A stretch of DNA of 64,000 nucleotides from Chryseobacterium sp. SSA4.19 (GTDB lineage Bacteria; Bacteroidota; Bacteroidia; Flavobacteriales; Weeksellaceae). Below are positions 46,062 through 54,319 of the stretch, piece by piece. Numbering within the stretch: position 1 is the stretch's first letter; the number at the start of each line of letters is the position of its first letter. The DNA is taken from the NCBI RefSeq assembly GCF_022601875.1, contig NZ_JAKVIP010000007.1, forward strand, positions 104,157 to 168,156, in the 5' to 3' direction. Under the pieces are notes generated by a model, which was not told the DNA's origin, made no database searches, and saw nothing but the letters and a program-made list of their open reading frames with translations. Position numbers and translations under genes: made by a program.

Positions 46062-47162
46062 CTATGAAATAATTTTTTGATAAAGGTTCATAAGCTGCTT
46101 TGCAATCGGTGCATCATTGAACTTCTGAACAAATTCAAAACTCTTATCAGCACGGCGTTTTCTTTCAGATTCATTATTCCAGAGAAATTGTATTTTGGCT
46201 GAAATATCAGCATCATTTTCAGGATCAATATATACCGAATCGGGCCCGCCTGCTTCAGGAAGACAGCTTGTATTGCTGGTCACCACAACCGTTTTTGAGA
46301 ACAGTGCTTCAATAACAGGGATCCCAAAGCCTTCAAAAAAACTTGGGTATACGAAGATATCAGCCAGCTTATAGATTACTGCAAGCTCATCCATTGATAC
46401 ACCTTCCAGAAAATAAATCTGCTTTTCCATTTTATTTTTCTTGATGAACTGCTCGATCTTTCTGAAGTATTTTGTTTTTCTTCCGATAACGACCAAAGGA
46501 ATAGATGTACCTTTAATGGCTTTTACAATATTTAATAGGTTTTTCCGCTCCTCGATAGTTCCTACGTTTAAGACAAACCGTTCGGGAAGGCTGAACTTTT
46601 CTTTTGTTTTTTTTACAAATTCTTCAGATTGCTGCTCCTTAAATGCCTGGTGACAGCCCTGATAAATCACTTTAATTTTACTTTCCGGGACTTTTAAAAA
46701 TCGGATAATATCCTGTTTGGTCTGTTCGGAAATCGCAATAATCTTATGTGCTGAATGAGCTGCCTTTTTAAATTTCCAGAGATGAATTTTACGGTCAAAA
46801 AATGAATAATATTGGGGATATCTGATAAAAATCAGATCGTGGATGGTAACTATTTTTTTTATAGATTTCTTATCCCATTTCAAAGGAAGTTCACCAGATA
46901 ATCCATGAAAAATATCTGCATGCTGTTCCTGCGCATCTTTCCCCATTTTTAACTGCCGTGACATCATTCCGTCCGATGTCTGCACAAAACGCACATTTCC
47001 TTTTTTAAGAATATCCTTTCCCCGTTTCGATTGGTTTTTATTAAGTAAAATATATTTGTTGTTAGGAAAAAATTCAGACATAATTCTTACAAGGTCTCTG
47101 GAGTAATTCCCTAAACCTGAAGTATTATGAAAAAATCTCTTGGCATCGTAAGCAATCTTCAT
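46062..47162 (-). CDS. Family 4 glycosyltransferase
   Basis: This 366-aa GT-B enzyme has the C-terminal donor-binding domain with VLNVGTIEERKNLLNIVKAI, then YPSFFEGFGIPVIEALFSKT, whose EGFGIPxxEA is the GT4 signature. The N-terminal IAYDAKRFFHNTSGLGNYSR is typical of the family (acceptor loop). It probably transfers a hexose onto a surface polysaccharide. It overlaps the deacetylase gene by 4 bp and ends the polysaccharide cluster. No terminator separates it from the his promoter. Confidence 0.9.
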   Translation of the reverse strand: MKIAYDAKRFFHNTSGLGNYSRDLVRIMSEFFPNNKYILLNKNQSKRGKDILKKGNVRFVQTSDGMMSRQLKMGKDAQEQHADIFHGLSGELPLKWDKKSIKKIVTIHDLIFIRYPQYYSFFDRKIHLWKFKKAAHSAHKIIAISEQTKQDIIRFLKVPESKIKVIYQGCHQAFKEQQSEEFVKKTKEKFSLPERFVLNVGTIEERKNLLNIVKAIKGTSIPLVVIGRKTKYFRKIEQFIKKNKMEKQIYFLEGVSMDELAVIYKLADIFVYPSFFEGFGIPVIEALFSKTVVVTSNTSCLPEAGGPDSVYIDPENDADISAKIQFLWNNESERKRRADKSFEFVQKFNDAPIAKQLMNLYQKIIS

Positions 47163-47935
47163 GATTCAATCTTTTTCTGGAATTCCTGAAAGGTTCCGAA
47201 GGTATAATTTTTATTTTTAAGCCAGGAAATAAACCCGTCAAAACGCTCCACCATATCCTGTCCTGAGTTTTTCACGGTAAAACCGGGCAATTTAAATGCC
47301 TCTTCTTTAATCGCCGCAAATTCCCAGGGGTGAAAGTAAACGTTCAGGTAACCGTCTTTTTTTAAAGTGTCTGAAGCCAGTTTCTTATACAATGCCAACG
47401 GGAAATTATGAAAGCTCAGCCAGAATAAAGGAATCCTGAAATTCGGAGATACCGAAGCAGGAATTTGTGTGACGTCTCCTTCTTTAAAATAGGTTCTGGA
47501 GACTTTCAGGTTGTTGTATCTTCCCGGTAGAAATGTAGGATTGATTGATGAATTATATGAATATCCGGCATCTTCAACTGCATTTTTACTGACTGGCATC
47601 ATTCTCGGCATCCTCAATCCCGTTACTTTAGTAGAGAATAATTTCTCGAGTCTGTCTTTTGATTCCTTCAGGTGCTTTTCTTCAAAATCTGAATGGAACC
47701 AAGTATGGGAAGCCAGTTCATGACCTTCGCTCAATAGCCTTTCTATCAGATATTTACTGTTTTCAGCAAATACTACGGTTGAAAAAAAAGTAGCTTTTAC
47801 CTGATGTTTTTGAAGGAGATCCAGAATTTTCTGAAGCCCCGCTTGAGAAATTGAAATCTGCTTTTCAAGAGGGATTTCACCTTTGTACTCCAATGGCATA
47901 TCAAATTCCTCAATGTCAAAACTTAATAGAACCAT
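47159..47935 (-). CDS. Polysaccharide deacetylase family protein
   Basis: This 258-aa NodB-homology protein has motif 1 SFDIEEFDMP (Asp pair, metal/catalytic). Motif 2, GHELASHTWFHSDF, holds the two His ligands. RMPRMMP stands in the arginine motif position, and YFHPWEF is the C-terminal His motif. There is no signal peptide. The WalW/PuuE-like 'intracellular' type often accompanies GT genes in O-antigen loci. It overlaps the GT4 gene, so the two are cotranslated. Confidence 0.88.
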   Translation of the reverse strand: MVLLSFDIEEFDMPLEYKGEIPLEKQISISQAGLQKILDLLQKHQVKATFFSTVVFAENSKYLIERLLSEGHELASHTWFHSDFEEKHLKESKDRLEKLFSTKVTGLRMPRMMPVSKNAVEDAGYSYNSSINPTFLPGRYNNLKVSRTYFKEGDVTQIPASVSPNFRIPLFWLSFHNFPLALYKKLASDTLKKDGYLNVYFHPWEFAAIKEEAFKLPGFTVKNSGQDMVERFDGFISWLKNKNYTFGTFQEFQKKIES

Positions 47936-47937
47936 TG

Positions 47938-48867
47938 TTAAAAATTTTTATTTTTTATAATATAATTAGGTCTTTCTTTGACCTGTTTAAAGATTTTGCC
48001 TAAATAAATTCCTATGATCCCTAAAATGATCAGCTGTAAACCTCCAAAGAAAACGATGGTCATAATTAATGAAGCCCATCCTGAGATTTCAGTTTTTGTA
48101 ATGAATGAATGAATGACATAAATTCCATATCCGACTACAGAAAGCCCTGAAAATAAAAACCCAAGATAAGCGGCAATATAAAGCGGTTTTACGCTGAATG
48201 CCGTAATTCCTGTAAAGGCAAACGTGATCATCTTTTTAAGGTTGTAGCTGCTCTGCCCGGAAAGTCTTTCATTGGCTGTAAATTCAATTCCGGTTTGTTT
48301 AAAACCCATCCAGCTTGTGAGTCCCCTTAAAAATAAATCATCTTCATTAAATGTTCTCATGACTTCAACTGCATTAGCATCCATCAATCGAAAATCTGAA
48401 CCGCCGCCTTTGGTCAGATTAACATCGGACATTTTTGAAAGTATTTTATAAAAGAAATCTGAAGTTTTCCGTTTGAATAAAGAAATTTCTTTGGGATATT
48501 TTCTTACGGTAAACACAATATCGTAGCCTTCTTCCCATTTTCTGATCATTTCAGGAATGAGTTCCGGCGGATGCTGAAGATCACCATCCATAGAAATCAC
48601 CGCATTGCCGTGCGCATGGTCCATTCCCGCTTTTACGGCAGGCTGATGTCCGAAATTCCTTGAAAACTCAATGAATTTTACTTCAGCATATTTTTTTGAA
48701 AGCTCTTCTAATCTTTGTTGGGTATGATCCCTGCTCCCGTCATTAACAAAAATAATTTCAAAATCATAATCGCTCAGTCCGGAAAAAACCTGACTGATTT
48801 TTTCATGTACCAAAGCAATATTTCCTTCTTCGTTATGCGCAGGAATGACGATTGAAATTTTCTTCAT
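47938..48867 (-). CDS. Family 2 glycosyltransferase (GtrB/polyprenol-phosphate type)
   Basis: In this 309-aa protein the N-terminal GT-A domain has ISIVIPAHNEEGNIALVHEK, FVNDGSRDHT and SMDGDLQHPPELIPEM (DXD-like). Two C-terminal membrane helices (about 230-255 and 268-292) mark it as a GtrB/DPM-like enzyme that loads a sugar on undecaprenyl phosphate. The next gene upstream is a GT87-like integral transferase, a logical user of such lipid-linked sugars. It starts 4 bp after that gene's stop. Confidence 0.88.
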   Translation of the reverse strand: MKKISIVIPAHNEEGNIALVHEKISQVFSGLSDYDFEIIFVNDGSRDHTQQRLEELSKKYAEVKFIEFSRNFGHQPAVKAGMDHAHGNAVISMDGDLQHPPELIPEMIRKWEEGYDIVFTVRKYPKEISLFKRKTSDFFYKILSKMSDVNLTKGGGSDFRLMDANAVEVMRTFNEDDLFLRGLTSWMGFKQTGIEFTANERLSGQSSYNLKKMITFAFTGITAFSVKPLYIAAYLGFLFSGLSVVGYGIYVIHSFITKTEISGWASLIMTIVFFGGLQLIILGIIGIYLGKIFKQVKERPNYIIKNKNF

Positions 48868-48871
48868 ACAA

Positions 48872-50041
48872 TTAATTGACGCTGTAGTTTTTCTCGAAAT
48901 CTTTGGTTAAAAGTTCATAGATTACCCTTAGCCACACTACAATGCAAGGTACGGCTTTTAAAGAATATTTGATAATATAATTCTCTTTTACAAATTTCGG
49001 AAACAGGTCTGATGTGGAGAAACAGGTGAAAATAATGACAAAAACCAGCAAGCCTATGGTAAGAGGCGTTCTTTCTTTCTGAAGGAAGAACCAGATCATT
49101 ATACCTGTAACGGCTATGATATAAGTCGGTGATTCTGAGCTGGAACTGAACAATACCAGAAACAGCAGTGTTGAGGCCAGGATCATTAACTGGAATGCAT
49201 AGTTTTTATATTGTTTGATCCTGATATAGGGCAACGCGAAGAGCGGCAGTCCAAATGCAAGAAAAATTAGATTGGAAATGGAGGCATCTCCTAAAATCCT
49301 TCTTACAAAACCCATCAGTGAAATGTCCTGCATATTTCCCAGCACCTGGTTAGCGCTGTTTTTTTCGATAATCGACTGAAACCAGTCCGAATAGCATTGT
49401 ATGACAAATTTTGGACTTGAATAAGCCATGGGCAGTATAAAGAACAGAACAGCAACGACCAATCCTGAAAGTATAAATTTTGTTTTGTTTTTTATAAAAA
49501 AGAACTGGGAAAGTCCTACAATCCCATAAATTTTGACAAAGACGCCTACTAAGATAGCTGTTACGGATTTTATTTCTTTTCTTTCATAAATGTATATCGC
49601 CGGTAATAAGAGAAGTCCTGTTAATGCCACATTAAACTGAAGACTTAAAGCTGCGGTAATATATTCCTGAAGGCAGAATAAGGCAAACAATGCTTTTTTT
49701 GCATCAGAAAAAGGAAGCTTATGGATGGCGTAAATGAAGATAAACGTATTGGCAGCATTCCACAGAGTGATTCCCAACCAGTCCGGCATCAGGGCAAAAG
49801 GAGCAATAAGTACACTGAAAAAAACACCGTAATGGTTCATGTCAAAAAACCGGTCCGGATATTCCGTAAACAGATTCGTCTGATCGCGGGTATTGAAAAA
49901 CACGCTTTTAAAAATCAGGTAATTGTTAATTGCATAATTTCCCCTTGAATACTTGGAAATTGCCGTAAGCACTGCTATAATAAGATAAACCCCAAATATA
50001 TATTTAGGGTTTAGCAGTATTTTAAGAAATTTATCTTTCAA
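48872..50041 (-). CDS. GT87/DUF2029-like integral membrane glycosyltransferase
   Basis: This 389-aa protein has about ten hydrophobic segments through its length. The first extracytoplasmic loop carries the acidic DMNHYGVFFSVLIAPF after a FNTRDQTNLFTEYP stretch, like the GT87 family's D-containing catalytic loop. It would use a polyprenyl-phosphate sugar donor on the outer face of the inner membrane. The start is TTG (50039-50041), as no ATG precedes it in frame. First gene of the four-gene polysaccharide cluster. Confidence 0.72.
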   Translation of the reverse strand: MKDKFLKILLNPKYIFGVYLIIAVLTAISKYSRGNYAINNYLIFKSVFFNTRDQTNLFTEYPDRFFDMNHYGVFFSVLIAPFALMPDWLGITLWNAANTFIFIYAIHKLPFSDAKKALFALFCLQEYITAALSLQFNVALTGLLLLPAIYIYERKEIKSVTAILVGVFVKIYGIVGLSQFFFIKNKTKFILSGLVVAVLFFILPMAYSSPKFVIQCYSDWFQSIIEKNSANQVLGNMQDISLMGFVRRILGDASISNLIFLAFGLPLFALPYIRIKQYKNYAFQLMILASTLLFLVLFSSSSESPTYIIAVTGIMIWFFLQKERTPLTIGLLVFVIIFTCFSTSDLFPKFVKENYIIKYSLKAVPCIVVWLRVIYELLTKDFEKNYSVN

Positions 50042-50071
50042 AATGGTAATGTATGAGTTTAAAATAAGGTC

Positions 50072-50884
50072 TTACACAGCTACATTATTATCTCTCAGCG
50101 CATCATTTAAAGATGTTTTTTTATCCGTGGATTCTTTTCTCTGACCGATGATCAGTGCACAGGGTACCTGATATTCCCCGGCAGGATATTGCTTTGTATA
50201 ACTTCCCGGAATAACCACGGAACGTGCAGGCACCCTACCTTTAATTTCAACCGGTGCATCTCCTGTAACATCAATGATTTTGGTTGAAGCAGTCAATACA
50301 ACATTGGCTCCCAGAACAGCTTCTTTTTCTACATGAACACCTTCTACTACAATGCATCTTGAGCCGATGAAACAATCATCTTCAATAATAACCGGAGCGG
50401 CCTGAAGCGGTTCCAGAACGCCACCGATTCCAACACCACCGCTTAAATGGACATTTTTACCGATTTGCGCACAGCTTCCCACCGTTGCCCAGGTATCCAC
50501 CATCGTTCCTGAATCTACATAAGCTCCGATATTGACATAAGAAGGCATCAAAATAACACCTGAAGCCACAAAAGAACCTTCTCTCGCAATGGCATGAGGT
50601 ACTACCCTCACTCCTTTTTCAGCATAGTTTCTCTTCAAAGGAATTTTATCATGAAATTCAAACGGGCCTACTTCAATCGTCTCCATTTTCTGAATCGGGA
50701 AATACATCACCACTGCTTTTTTCACCCATTCATTCACCTGCCAGCCGTTTTCTGTAGGTTCAGCTACACGGAGCGTCCCTGCATCCAATAGAGAAATAAC
50801 TTCTCTGATGGCTTTCTGACTGTCTTCATTCTGTAAAAGGTCTCTGTTGTCCCAAATATTTTCAATGGTCTGTTGTAACGACAT
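50072..50884 (-). CDS. dapD: 2,3,4,5-tetrahydropyridine-2,6-dicarboxylate N-succinyltransferase
   Basis: This 270-aa left-handed beta-helix enzyme of the succinylase branch of diaminopimelate and lysine synthesis has VRVVPHAIAREGSFVASGVI, then MVDTWATVGSCAQIGKNVHL and GVGIGGVLEPLQAAPVIIED. These are the hexapeptide repeats and active-site strand of DapD. Its product feeds peptidoglycan. A TATCTTTG box lies 25 nt upstream. Confidence 0.97.
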   Translation of the reverse strand: MSLQQTIENIWDNRDLLQNEDSQKAIREVISLLDAGTLRVAEPTENGWQVNEWVKKAVVMYFPIQKMETIEVGPFEFHDKIPLKRNYAEKGVRVVPHAIAREGSFVASGVILMPSYVNIGAYVDSGTMVDTWATVGSCAQIGKNVHLSGGVGIGGVLEPLQAAPVIIEDDCFIGSRCIVVEGVHVEKEAVLGANVVLTASTKIIDVTGDAPVEIKGRVPARSVVIPGSYTKQYPAGEYQVPCALIIGQRKESTDKKTSLNDALRDNNVAV

Positions 50885-50909
50885 GTTTATGGTTTAAAAT
50901 TATCAGCGC

Positions 50910-50917
50910 CAAAGATA
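50910..50917 (-). promoter_or_regulatory. -7 box of the dapD promoter
   Basis: The minus strand reads TATCTTTG, 26 nt before the dapD ATG. No -33 TTTG found at 19 bp. Confidence 0.6.
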
Positions 50918-51050
50918 CAAAAAAGTTCAGGAAAATATTTGAAGGGCGGTCTTGTTTAATGGCTTTAAAGTATTTTGAAAAAGACATCAGATAAACAAAA
51001 AAAGTTTCTTCTGTAACTTTAATTCAATAAGCAAAACTACCCTTTATCTT

Positions 51051-51626
51051 TTAGAGTATTCTCTGGGCATGCAAATAAGCTTTGTTCCAATAGGTTTCAT
51101 TGAGGGATGAAATAATAACCCCTTTTGTTGTTGAAGCATGGATGAATTTCACTTCACCGCCATTTCCGATATCATGAACGATACCAACGTGGGAAACACG
51201 GCTTCCTCCTGCTGTCGAGAAAAATAAAAGATCTCCCGGCTTCACGTCTCTGATATCAATTTCTTTTCCGGCTGTTGCCTGATCGGCTGACCTTCTGGGA
51301 AGCTGATAATTATTTTCTTCAAAAACTTTTAATGCAAAACCTGAACAGTCAAAACCTGAAGATGTACTTCCCCCAAATTTATAGGGAGCCCCGAGGTATT
51401 TTTCAGCATCCTTTAAAATTTCATTAATTGATTTAGGAATATTTCCGTTAAACTCAGAGTCGAGTTTACGGAGGTTTTCAGCCTTTTTAACAGACACTGC
51501 AGTGTGTGGATTCTTGTGCACTGCAATTTTTTTTGTGCTTCCGCAAGAAATTAAAACTGTAGAAGCAACGAGCAAAATATAAATGTTTCTTAGGTTTAAA
51601 TTTTCATAATTCAAGCTGTTCATCAT
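51051..51626 (-). CDS. NlpC/P60 (C40) cell-wall peptidase lipoprotein
   Basis: This 191-aa protein has a lipoprotein signal with lipobox LISC (about residue 28), then the NlpC/P60 domain. The nucleophile Cys is in STSSGFDCSGFALKVFEENN, the catalytic His in RVSHVGIVHD and the third residue in KFIHAST. It cleaves gamma-D-Glu-meso-DAP type links in peptidoglycan (family activity). No SH3 targeting domain is seen. Transcribed alone. Confidence 0.92.
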   Translation of the reverse strand: MMNSLNYENLNLRNIYILLVASTVLISCGSTKKIAVHKNPHTAVSVKKAENLRKLDSEFNGNIPKSINEILKDAEKYLGAPYKFGGSTSSGFDCSGFALKVFEENNYQLPRRSADQATAGKEIDIRDVKPGDLLFFSTAGGSRVSHVGIVHDIGNGGEVKFIHASTTKGVIISSLNETYWNKAYLHAQRIL

Positions 51627-51706
51627 ATTTCTTTTTTGTTTCTGCCCTGAATATGCTTACAAATATAAATAAATTATGTTGAATGTGTGGTAGGAATTAA
51701 AGCAAA

Positions 51707-51730
51707 AAAGCTATTCCTTGGAATAGCTTT
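51707..51730 (-). terminator. Rho-independent terminator after the 125-aa lipoprotein gene
   Basis: The arms AAAGCTATTCC and GGAATAGCTTT form an 11-bp palindrome with only two bases between them, so the actual loop is CTTG-sized with a shorter stem. A-runs before it give a T-tract on the minus strand. Confidence 0.88.
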
Positions 51731-51748
51731 TTTTATATTACAGTGATT

Positions 51749-52126
51749 TTATTTAGATGTTTTTTCACCTTTCCATGTGCCTGATCGTATGGGCGTAGGT
51801 ACTGAGTTTGTCCATGTGCCTGACGCTTTTTTATCTTCTCTCATCAGTGTTCCTCTGAATTCTCCGTCTTCAGGCATTCCTACAACAGCTGTCAGGTCTC
51901 CCGTTTCACTAAGCTGCCCGGAAATAGCATAATTTTCAGTGGTCTGATCAGAGTGCATGGTCCCGGTTACTTTTCCGTCGGTTGCCACTACAATATTCCA
52001 GCTGCCTTTCTCAGTCCCCTCATAAGTTCCGGTCCATGTTCCGATAAAATCATAAATGTTGTCTTCATCTTCATTACAACCAATCAATAAAAAAGCAGTT
52101 AATAAAAGTAAAAATATTTTCTTCAT
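51749..52126 (-). CDS. Small lipoprotein, hypothetical
   Basis: This 125-aa protein has lipoprotein signal MKKIFLLLLTAFLLIGC (lipobox LIGC) and then an acidic linker (NEDEDNIYD). A beta-rich domain follows with repeated glycine turns (GTWTGTYEGTEKGSWNIVVA, GTWTNSVPTPIRSGTWKGEK). The repeats of 'GTW' suggest a small beta-barrel or lipocalin-like fold. No family is recognised. Single gene with its own terminator. Confidence 0.7.
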   Translation of the reverse strand: MKKIFLLLLTAFLLIGCNEDEDNIYDFIGTWTGTYEGTEKGSWNIVVATDGKVTGTMHSDQTTENYAISGQLSETGDLTAVVGMPEDGEFRGTLMREDKKASGTWTNSVPTPIRSGTWKGEKTSK

Positions 52127-52364
52127 AGTTTATAAGGTAATTATATTATTAAATTTTATTAGAGTTATTAAGGAATAACTCATATATTTAAAATCTATTT
52201 TTAATGTTAACAAATATATAATTTTTATTTGATTTGAATAATTATACTGCTTTATAAATGAGATTTATTTAATAAAAAAAGAAATTGTTTGAAATTAATG
52301 CACTTTTGCATTTGCGTTTTCTTTAGGAAATTCATCGATTAAGAAACGTCACATTTTAATCATA

Positions 52365-52396
52365 AAATATTCCTGACAATAATGCCAGGAATATTT
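52365..52396. other. Isolated perfect hairpin in a gene-poor gap
   Basis: The arms AAATATTCCTG (52365-52375) and CAGGAATATTT (52386-52396) are fully complementary with a 10-nt loop. No gene lies on either side within 150 bp. The rest of 52127-52510 is AT-rich with no recognised feature. Confidence 0.45.
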
Positions 52397-52517
52397 GAGG
52401 TTCCTTAAATGTTTATATTTTAATAGTTGAATTTTACTTTTCAATTACTGTGCCACTTCTGAAAATAAAATAAATTCAGGGGTTATTTTATATGATTGCA
52501 ATATGACTATAAAAAAA

Positions 52518-52543
52518 TAAAGCTCTTCGATCGAAGAGCTTTA
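52518..52543 (-). terminator. Rho-independent terminator of tRNA-Gly
   Basis: A palindromic stem of TAAAGCTCTTCGA and its complement is followed on the minus strand by TTTTTTTATAG, four bases after the encoded CCA end of the tRNA. Confidence 0.92.
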
Positions 52544-52546
52544 TTT

Positions 52547-52623
52547 TGGTGGAGAATACGGGATTCGAACCCGTGACCTTTTGACTGCCAGTCAAACGCG
52601 CTAGCCAACTGCGCCAATCCCCC
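52547..52623 (-). tRNA. tRNA-Gly (GCC)
   Basis: The 77-nt cloverleaf on the minus strand has acceptor arms GGGGGAT/ATTCTCC with two G-U pairs. The D-arm is GGCGCAGTTGGCTAGCGC, and the anticodon stem TTTGA/TCAAA has loop CTGCCAG. This gives anticodon GCC. The T-arm has GGTTCGAATCC. CCA is genome-encoded. The anticodon reads glycine codons GGC and GGT. Confidence 0.95.
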
Positions 52624-52647
52624 GGATACTTCTGTTTTGAAGCGGTA

Positions 52648-52678
52648 CAAAAGTAAGTATTTAAAATAAATCTGCAAA
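52648..52678 (-). promoter_or_regulatory. Promoter of tRNA-Gly
   Basis: The minus strand shows TTTG (52675-52678), exactly 19 bp, then TACTTTTG (52648-52655). It ends 24 nt upstream of the mature tRNA 5' end. A textbook Bacteroidetes promoter. Confidence 0.88.
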
Positions 52679-52785
52679 TAATTTATGTATTTATTGTTGA
52701 ATATTTTAAAATTTTTTACCTATGTTTTAAATTAATGATTAATTATCAGTGATTTATAAGTAATCTTTTTAATCTTAATTTATAA

Positions 52786-52816
52786 AAAATGCATGTTAAT
52801 TTTTAACATGCATTTT
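52786..52816 (-). terminator. Rho-independent terminator of the RND efflux operon
   Basis: A perfect 14-bp palindromic stem AAAATGCATGTTAA/TTAACATGCATTTT is followed by a T-run on the minus strand, 20 bp past the last stop. Confidence 0.88.
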
Positions 52817-52836
52817 AATAGTGTTGATTTAATAAA

Positions 52837-54252
52837 TTATTTCCAGCCTCCACCGAGCGCCTGATAAAGCTCTACGGCAGCTCTCATTTTATTATATTCT
52901 GCATTGGCGATGTTTAACTCAGCATTTAAAGAGTTTACGCTGGCATTCAATACTTCCAGATAATTGGCCATCCCGTAATTAACCAATTCCTGAGAATATT
53001 CTACTGAGTTCTTGTAGGCATTTAATTCCTTTTGTTTCAGTTCGATAAAAGAATCCTGTACCGAAAATACCCTGATTGCATCTGAAACTTCTTTTCCGGC
53101 GGTAAGAACTGTTTTCCTGAAGTTGAGATAAGCGGTTTGCTGATTAGCAAGGCTTACTTCATAGTTGGTTCTGATGGCTCTTCTGTTTAAAATCGGCTGC
53201 GCCAGGCCCGCCACAACATTTGCAAATAATGAATTTACACTGAATAAATGATCAATATCCACCGACTGTACACCACCGCTCCCGGTAAGCCTTAAAGTGG
53301 GATAAAACTGGGCTTTTGCGGCATTGGTCAGTTCAAAGGTATTGATCAGGTTATATTCCGCTCTCATCACATCAGGACGGTTGGCAAGCAACTGTGCCGG
53401 ATATCCTAACTTAACATCAACCGGAAGCTTTTGGGATTCCAGCGTGGACCTTTCTATAGTGCGTGACGGCTCACCCATTAACAGGCTCATTGTATTTTCC
53501 AGGAGCTGGATCTGGGTATCAATGTCAATCAATAATGATTGGGCATTGAATACCAAGGCTTCGCTCTGCTGTACCGCGACCTCTGTTAAAGTACCCGCTA
53601 TTTTTAAAGCTTTTGTTGTTTCTAAGTTTCTCTCACGGAGCGCAATGGTTTCCGTAATGATTTTCTTTTGGGCATCATAGGTCAGCAATTGGTAATATGA
53701 TGAAGCAACTGATGCCACAAGATCACTTTTAACTGCTTTATGAGCCGCGACAGTAGACAGATAAGCAGCAAACTGTGCTCTTTCCTGGGATTTCAATCGG
53801 CCCCAGATATCAGCTTCCCATCCGATACTGGCAGTGATATCAAACTGATTAACATATCTTCTCTCTCCGATAATCTGCCCGAACTGCGTATTAATAGACT
53901 GGGTCTGGAACGTGTAGTTTGGCCCTATGGATAAAGTAGGCTGATATGCCGCTTTGCTTTGTTTTAAATAGGATTCTGCGGAAACTATATTCTGCAGAGC
54001 AATCCTGATATCCAGGTTATTTTCAAGGGCTTTTGAAATATGGCCCTGAAGTATGGGATCCGTGAAAATTTCTTTCCATGAAACATTGGCGATATTTGTA
54101 CTATCTGAAGATAGCATATCGGTACGGTAAAGCTTTTCATCAACCACTTTATCCGGTCTCTGGTATTCTTTCCTTACCATACAGGATGATACGGTTGCAA
54201 GAATCGTAACGGAAAAAGTAATTCCTTTTATGATGTTTAAAATACTCTTCAT
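52837..54252 (-). CDS. RND efflux outer-membrane channel (OprM/NodT family)
   Basis: This 471-aa TolC-like protein is the exit duct of the tripartite pump. It has lipoprotein signal ending VSSC (lipobox, Cys about 24). Two OEP domains are visible as long coiled-coil helices (ANVSWKEIFTDPILQGHISK and DIRIALQNIVSAESYLKQSK; LANRPDVMRAEYNLINTFEL). It lies last in the operon, 67 bp after the RND permease. Confidence 0.95.
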   Translation of the reverse strand: MKSILNIIKGITFSVTILATVSSCMVRKEYQRPDKVVDEKLYRTDMLSSDSTNIANVSWKEIFTDPILQGHISKALENNLDIRIALQNIVSAESYLKQSKAAYQPTLSIGPNYTFQTQSINTQFGQIIGERRYVNQFDITASIGWEADIWGRLKSQERAQFAAYLSTVAAHKAVKSDLVASVASSYYQLLTYDAQKKIITETIALRERNLETTKALKIAGTLTEVAVQQSEALVFNAQSLLIDIDTQIQLLENTMSLLMGEPSRTIERSTLESQKLPVDVKLGYPAQLLANRPDVMRAEYNLINTFELTNAAKAQFYPTLRLTGSGGVQSVDIDHLFSVNSLFANVVAGLAQPILNRRAIRTNYEVSLANQQTAYLNFRKTVLTAGKEVSDAIRVFSVQDSFIELKQKELNAYKNSVEYSQELVNYGMANYLEVLNASVNSLNAELNIANAEYNKMRAAVELYQALGGGWK

Positions 54253-54319
54253 TGTAAATAGAAGTTAATAAAAATCAGAAGCCGGAAAATTCCTGACTTC
54301 TGATCTTCTGATCATTAAT

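Noticed and set aside
52547..52623. tRNA-Ala
   Set aside because: The acceptor stem and D-arm look alanine-like at first, but the anticodon loop CTGCCAG gives GCC, a glycine anticodon.
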